Both the position numbers and the translations under genes were made by a program. Positions 59,801-64,000 of a stretch of DNA of 64,000 nucleotides are shown in pieces; within the stretch, counting starts at the first letter, position 1; each line of letters opens with the position of its first letter. Source of the stretch: Glycine soja (Eukaryota; Streptophyta; Magnoliopsida; Fabales; Fabaceae); the NCBI RefSeq assembly GCF_004193775.1, contig NC_041012.1, positions 11,739,223-11,803,222 of the forward strand, written 5' to 3'. The notes beneath the pieces are model-generated. The model saw only the letters and a list, made by a program, of their open reading frames with translations, had not been told where the DNA came from and ran no database searches.

Positions 59801-59846
59801 TGTTACAGAAGACATAAGCAAGCTCTTTGTAAAAAAACAACACTAA
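47818..59846 (+). CDS. Unknown Ser-rich acidic 165-aa protein, three exons
   Basis: I do not know the function. Exons 47818-47948, 52112-52423 and 59792-59846 splice in phase (2, 2) with GT-AG introns of 4163 and 7368 bp. The 165-residue protein begins MTERDKFKMSLVDYASSSDD. A second in-frame ATG (47842) gives the more typical MSLVDYASSSDDD start. Next come an acidic/proline stretch (DVPEPTEEEHRKKEEPQSPP) and a low-complexity Ser/Pro/Asn-rich middle. A segment SDHFSRVAAAQAENASRKRD could form a helix. The C-terminus is the conserved-looking NVVTEDISKLFVKKQH. No signal peptide or membrane segment is seen, and the composition suggests a nuclear or disordered protein. A GC-richer leader precedes the start. 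Exon joins are my reconstruction; additional small exons cannot be excluded. Both introns are loaded with transposon remains. Confidence 0.7.
48716..48943 (+). mobile_element. LTR-like fragment in intron 1
   Basis: A 228-bp block begins tgttacagaat and ends attcaaca, contains tataaatagg (about 48820) and a pyrimidine-rich end like a copia LTR. Flanks (cagtt and ccatt) are not duplicated and no second LTR was found, so it may be a remnant or a misread. Confidence 0.35.
49043..49150 (+). repeat. 36-bp minisatellite, three units
   Basis: Units start at 49043, 49079 and 49115 with gacgc(t/c)acttc, each containing gaaggaagataagtcagggt. A partial fourth begins at 49151. Differences between units are one or two bases. 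It lies in intron 1 of the gene starting at 47818. Confidence 0.9.
49442..49530 (+). repeat. ~21-bp tandem repeat, four units
   Basis: Four near copies of ccttctccacttgggctt, each about 21-23 bp. No gene is associated. Confidence 0.75.
49783..51088. mobile_element. Inverted-repeat element carrying a solo LTR
   Basis: About 60 bp at 49783-49845 (containing ccatgcaccacaattcac) recurs inverted at about 51016-51080 (containing gtgaattgtggtgcatgg). The interior of about 1.2 kb has several overlapping open frames with no recognised product and contains a copia solo LTR at 50807-50988. This looks like a TIR DNA element or a locally inverted duplication later hit by an LTR element. No flanking duplication was identified. 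Confidence 0.45.
50807..50988 (+). mobile_element. Copia-type solo LTR with ATAAG duplication
   Basis: The 182-bp block starts tgttgggaat and ends attttaca. It contains tgtataaacaagcatccg and cacggtttcagtctat, shared with the LTRs at 55023-55192 and 57437-57629. Perfect 5-bp duplications ataag flank it (50802-50806 and 50989-50993). No primer-binding site or internal region follows, hence a solo LTR. Confidence 0.88.
52918..54405 (+). mobile_element. Copia retrotransposon, 5' part
   Basis: A putative LTR (about 52918-53101) precedes the primer-binding-type word tggtatcatagc at 53105. After a leader, coding remnants appear. 53672-54154 encodes a gag/protease-like stretch with a damaged zinc knuckle (CTFCKRNWAYLEKC) and the protease-like WVIDKGAFDHISGD, where the catalytic Asp-Ser/Thr-Gly is degenerate. 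After an in-frame stop, about 54157-54385 encodes the GAG-pre-integrase region (ESRGLYYLETSS and LHDCLCHPNLSKLKQM). Integrase and RT do not follow; the element is cut off near 54405. It lies in intron 2 of the 47818 gene. Confidence 0.75.
54440..55017 (-). mobile_element. Copia RT/RNase H fragment, opposite strand
   Basis: The minus strand shows the C-terminal part of a copia polyprotein: EETGMLDCKSTDKPMYLN (start of the fragment), LLVKLSRDSHWDAM, IVTYTNVDWADSSLVRKKS (the RNase H DWAGS-type motif) and finally SDQLAHIFTKSL. Several frameshifts and stops are present. It is probably from a different element than the plus-strand copia piece just upstream. Confidence 0.75.
55921..55964 (-). promoter_or_regulatory. 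snRNA-type promoter module, unit 1 (USE + TATA)
   Basis: On the minus strand gtcccatatcg (55964-55954) differs at one base from the plant snRNA upstream element RTCCCACATCG. It is followed after 23 bp by ctatataagt (55930-55921). This spacing is like that of Pol III-transcribed plant U6/U3 genes. No snRNA body follows. Confidence 0.5.
56208..56251 (-). promoter_or_regulatory. snRNA-type promoter module, unit 2 (USE + TATA)
   Basis: The minus strand has gtcccacatca (56251-56241), one mismatch to the USE, then 23 bp, then ctatataagt (56217-56208). Confidence 0.5.
56498..56540 (-). promoter_or_regulatory. snRNA-type promoter module, unit 3 (degenerate)
   Basis: The minus strand has gtcccacaatg (56540-56530), two mismatches to the USE, then 22 bp, then ctatataagc (56507-56498). 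Confidence 0.4.
57640..59110. other. Intron 2 sequence, MITE-like part and GA repeat
   Basis: No exon is recognised. About 57730-57910 has recurrent 'gccatggca'/'tggcag' words in both orientations, resembling a common legume MITE, but ends are unclear. A (GA)n run lies at 58693-58711. Confidence 0.4.
58693..58711. repeat. (GA)n microsatellite
   Basis: About nine to ten GA units. Confidence 0.9.
59120..59290 (+). mobile_element. Au-like tRNA-derived SINE
   Basis: The segment begins ggcaatccttggtgcaacgg and carries an internal Pol III A-box-like word (tggtgcaacggt, 59129-59140) and B box (ggattcaaatcc, 59181-59192). Later come cagaccctacc and gagcactaggc, ending in a T run. The order and words match the plant Au SINE family as I recall it. 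The copy is diverged; no target duplication was set. Confidence 0.75.
59730..59749. repeat. (TG)n microsatellite
   Basis: About ten TG units just upstream of the last exon of the 47818 gene. Confidence 0.9.
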
Positions 59847-62800
59847 CATTCATATAACGTTAGAAGTTTGCATATTAAAATTAATGATGGGTAAGAAATG
59901 TAAACCCGAAGATGTGGCACTTCTCCTGCTTGAAAGTGCTTGCTATCGTAGAAAGTGTACTTGTTTAACTTTTAAGTTTGTTTACCCGTAAGTAGTACTT
60001 CGTCTAGTTGATTATATTACGTTGTTAACTTACAGCTTAGCCAAGTAAAAAAAAATGGAGCAGAAACCCGACGGGTGATTTGCTTCACCGCATATTTATT
60101 GGATTTGCAGTTACGATTTAGGATTCTTGAGAATACTATGAAAGATATTTTCATGCCTTGTTGAGGATTTTATAAATATTTTCAGGCTTGCATGTTCTTC
60201 TTTTCGTAAGGTACAGGTTCGAGTGATTGCAAGGAGATACTTATATAAATTTCAGCTTTTGTCTTGCAATTATGTTTCACATTTCCTTTAGTTGAACTGT
60301 AATGATATTTTATTTTACAATTTGTTTTAAAATTGAACATGATCATATATGTAGGGTCTAAATGATTAGGTCCAAGTTGACAGTGCCAAGCCCAAGATGG
60401 TCTCAGTTGCCTAAATCCCTTTTAGGACTGAGGGACCAATTTGATACCCACTACTCCATTTAAAGTCTATATGATGCTCACACCCCTTATGCCAAGGATT
60501 CCAAAACATTGAGTGATTAGAGTAGTTCACTATCTCCTAGGATTACCTTAGGTTAGCTTGGATGATATGTTTGTGTTCAAGCACCATAAATAGTGTTGCT
60601 AATATCACTAGGTAGACTCATTATCTTATATATTATCACTCTACTGCTATGAACTACCTTGGGTGTTTATGTACTTTTGTGGTTACTCACACCTTTGTCT
60701 CCATGTTGGACCACCACTGTCTTTACTTCAACCTGAAGCATATTTAGTAGGCCTCAAATTGAGAAGGCTTGATCAGATTATTTCGACGTAATTTGTGGGA
60801 ATCGATACAAGTATTTCCATCCTCAATATCATGGTTACTTTTTGTCATCAACTACCTAGGGCTAGTCCCGCAATTGTTCCCATTCCTGATGGTCATGTTA
60901 ATTGGGGATCATACTAGGACCCAGGCTGCAATATTGAGTCACCACCACCACTTTGTTAAGAAGACATAGCTCCAAGTTTCATTACCACGCTACCATGTGC
61001 AAGTTGTTCTAGAAAGAGTTGAAAAAAGAAGCTTAAATACATTCTTTGTTACTGCGATTGAGTATTTTTTTTTTCATTTTTGTTTTTGTATTTTTTTTTC
61101 GTTTTAATTCTTGTAAAATGTATTTGTTTTATTTTTCGTCTCTAAAACACTTTATATAACAATTTTTTTTACTGTTTAAAGTACTTGGTTTCAAAGTGAA
61201 CTATCACAAAATTTAGAAAGAATATGGGACTAAAGATAAATAAATTCAAAACAACAAAACAGAAACAAGTAAATTGGAAGAAAAATGGCAGAAAAAAGAT
61301 AATTGCATTGGTTGATTTGTTTGATTGTGTTCCCAACGATTTTTCAAACACATTTATACAAAAGATAAGAAATAATTGACTAAGATCATGTTTGTGCACG
61401 TTAGGTCGGTAATTGACTGTCATTTTATCAATTTTGGCTAGTTTACAAAGGTTTCGGCTAACCTTATCTTCAATCGTGCTCTCTAGGCTTTGATTTTTGC
61501 TCCTATCTGCTGTTCAGCTGAGCTTATCTTCCTGTTCCACTAACACTCTTTTTGAAACTGCCTCTTTGAGCGTATCTACCCATGATCAACGCATATCCTT
61601 TGTTGATTTCAGTTGATGTTATTCTCAAATTGTAATCTTTTAACGATAATAAATTTAAATAATTCAAAATAACTTTGAATATATTTGCCTTTATTTTCAT
61701 CCTTATAATTTGGCAACGATCTTACCTCTTGGCCTCATCACGTCGGCTATCCAAAATAATTTTTAAGTGGCAACAAAAACAGTAAAACACATAATGATTG
61801 GTGCATGTAACACTTTAGGAAAAAGGATAAAATATCATGTTTGTTTCATGAAAATATTTTGAGTTAAAATAAATTTGATTCCATCATTTTAAATATTAAC
61901 ATTTTTACTTTTGTGTTTTGGAGTTTAAGTGATATAGACTCAATCCAAATACCCAAATACTTGGGTGCACTTCAATTCAAAATATCACATAAATTTGAAG
62001 GATCTCTAAAACAAGTGGGTAGAAATACTCAATAGAGGACTCAATTATAAGGATAATTGATTATACAAAAAATAGGGGATCACAACGAAGTCAAGACTAG
62101 TTGTAACCAGACAACATAATAATCCTAAACAAACAAATATTTCCCAAAAAGGCCATAGTCCTTGCACATTCCATCTTGGTCACCTCAAAATATTTCTATT
62201 GATAATCTAATATTAGAAAAATTTCATTTTAACACTTGTTATTTAAGCAAAATGAAGCTTGTTGTTCAATCTTTGTTAGATGCATCATCACCTAATTATA
62301 GGCTAAGAAAAATACGGACAAATAGAAATTTTAACACCTGTTATTTAATCAAAATCAAGTTTGTTTAATATCTATTAGACACAACATCACTTAATAGAAC
62401 CCCTTGACATCATAGGTTAAATAAAAAAGGACCACATAGAAAAGAAAATTAAGAGGACTCAAATGAAAATAATCATATATTATAAGAATAAAAAAATTTA
62501 GTCATCTTTTCATTTTAAATGGTATTATTTTTATTATGTATCAGTATTTTATAAAATATTCTATTTTTCATGTCCATGATTATAAATTATGTAACATATG
62601 TCACCATCCTAGATTGTTGGCCACATTCAAATATTATATCTTATTTTATTTTATAATATATAAGTGTTAAGGCATAAAATGAATTAGGTGCCTCAGATGT
62701 TTGGATTAATGCAAACAAACATTAAGTTTTAAAGTTTGCATCTTATAGCACAAAAGACAAAAGTTGTGTTGTGTCTTGGTCTGTCTAACATAGATAGCTC

Positions 62801-63804
62801 AACAATTGCTTAGTTTGTGCATTTGTAATCATGTTTAATGCTATGATGTTTTGATCCTCTATGCAAAGAATCTTCTTTATTCTTCATAGGATATGTCAAA
62901 GAGCAAGAAAGAGAAATAAGTCAATGAAAAAGCTAGTTACTCCATTAAAAGGTGTGTCAAAGCAAGTTACAATATATTTGAATGCACAAAAGGTGACCAT
63001 TGATGTGAGATCTGGAGTGTAGGTAAAGGAAGACAAGCAAGCTACATTATTAGATCAATTTGACAAGTTTGTGACATGCATTTGATGTTAAATTTAATGC
63101 TTCAATAAATACCTTCAGTAATAAACAATGAAGAAGACAAAGAAGAAGGTCGCTTTGTCACAACATTTACTTCTCGATGAAAACTATAAATAGCCGAAGA
63201 TTTGAATTACTAAAGTTAGAGAACCTTATGTGTGGACAAAAAATTCAAAAACATTCCAATTCATTGTTATTCATTCTAAGTTTAGAATCTAACAATATGT
63301 GTAGATATAAGCTTGCTCTCAAAACACCTTGTATATTGTGAGAATATTAACTGTGTGCTTAAGCTTATATCCATCTCTAAGATGATAGCAAAAAGTCAGT
63401 GTACCCCTTACCTTAAACAAATTTGTTTGATTTGTTGAAGCATGAAGAGGCCATGTATCAAAGAATACTTGGGTTTTGGCTTGGAGAGACTAGTGCAAAA
63501 CTACTAAGGTTAAGCTACAAGGGACTTATGAAAGAATCTTGTCCTTTTGTAGTAGTGATAATGGAACTTGATGCATTTGTTAATAACTGGATGTTAAGTC
63601 AAGATACATTTGTTTAAGTCAAAAACAACTTTGATAGAACTTGATGCATTTGTTAATAACTGGAACCCAACTCCATTTTCATTGGATTTTATCGGGTTCA
63701 AGAAAACATGCGGGAAATCCATCTTACATTTTTTTTTAAAAATTATTTGTTCATATATTTTAAATATATCATAGATTAAATTATTAATTACATTTTAATT
63801 CAAT

Positions 63805-63846
<42 letters not shown>

Positions 63847-64000
63847 CAATAAAAAATAAATAATGCAAACATATATAAAAATTAAATTAAATTTTTATTT
63901 TTTTATAATTAATAGTATAATTATAATATTATTTAATTAACTATTAAAATAGTTATTCTATATTTTAAATAATTATAAAAAGATAAAATAGGAAATAATT
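59847..64000. other. Intergenic, no gene recognised
   Basis: The first few hundred bases probably contain the 3' untranslated region of the upstream gene. Beyond that there are only short open frames without recognisable motifs, T-rich runs near 61060-61130, and an (AT)n tract at 63809-63843. Confidence 0.45.
63809..63843. repeat. (AT)n microsatellite
   Basis: About 17 uninterrupted AT units. Confidence 0.93.

Noticed and set aside
63423..63617. 64-codon open frame near the right end
   Set aside because: No family motif, no splice support and AT-rich surroundings; indistinguishable from chance.

Overview
The window looks like nuclear DNA of a flowering plant, most likely a legume and possibly Glycine or a close relative. 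It is AT-rich, has genes with many GT-AG introns, has (AT)n and (TAA)n microsatellites, and is dense in plant transposons (RTE and L1 LINEs, copia LTR elements, a large solo-LTR family, Mutator-type foldback elements, an Au-like SINE). The species is inferred from overall character only. No bacterial-type operon, CRISPR array, rRNA or tRNA gene was seen.

1-25 kb is a tandemly duplicated cell-wall gene cluster, all on the minus strand. The unit is FLA gene, second FLA gene, beta-galactosidase gene. The right-hand copy (about 10.7-24.9 kb) is intact: two fasciclin-like arabinogalactan proteins (10738-11616 and 16098-16970) and a complete 19-exon GH35 beta-galactosidase of 836 residues resembling BGAL8 (18683-24927). 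The left-hand copy (1 to about 9.4 kb) has decayed. Its FLA (about 1630-2462) has lost the signal peptide and is frameshifted. Its beta-galactosidase (3640-9320) lacks exons 1, 2 and 8-13 and has frameshifts and broken splice sites. Comparing the copies identifies inserted solo LTRs at 5513-7880, 8164-8550 and 12588-15147.

25-32 kb is AT-rich, with a possible Helitron-type terminus, RPA-like coding remnants and a two-exon pseudogene fragment of nucleolar complex protein NOC3 (29229-30150). 32492-35667 is a nearly complete RTE-type LINE with a (TTG)n tail, a perfect 13-bp target duplication and a single nonsense codon.

37-45 kb holds three inverted-repeat elements with perfect 9-bp target duplications (Mutator type) and, between them, an intact three-exon gene for the INO80 chromatin-remodelling subunit IES6/INO80C (40530-42664, 124 residues). 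An L1-type LINE relic follows (about 44165-45330).

47.8-59.8 kb is a three-exon gene for a 165-residue acidic/serine-rich protein of unknown function. Its 4.2-kb and 7.4-kb introns contain several LTR-element pieces, including a non-autonomous LTR element with three tandem 288-bp units. Each unit carries a degenerate snRNA-type promoter (USE plus TATA, Pol III-like spacing) on the minus strand. 59.9-64 kb shows no recognisable gene.

The only visible functional link between neighbours is the FLA/beta-galactosidase cluster, since arabinogalactan glycans are plausible substrates of secreted GH35 enzymes. I found no convincing new biological system. The best candidates for follow-up are the asymmetric decay of the duplicated cluster and the snRNA-promoter-like tandem units.
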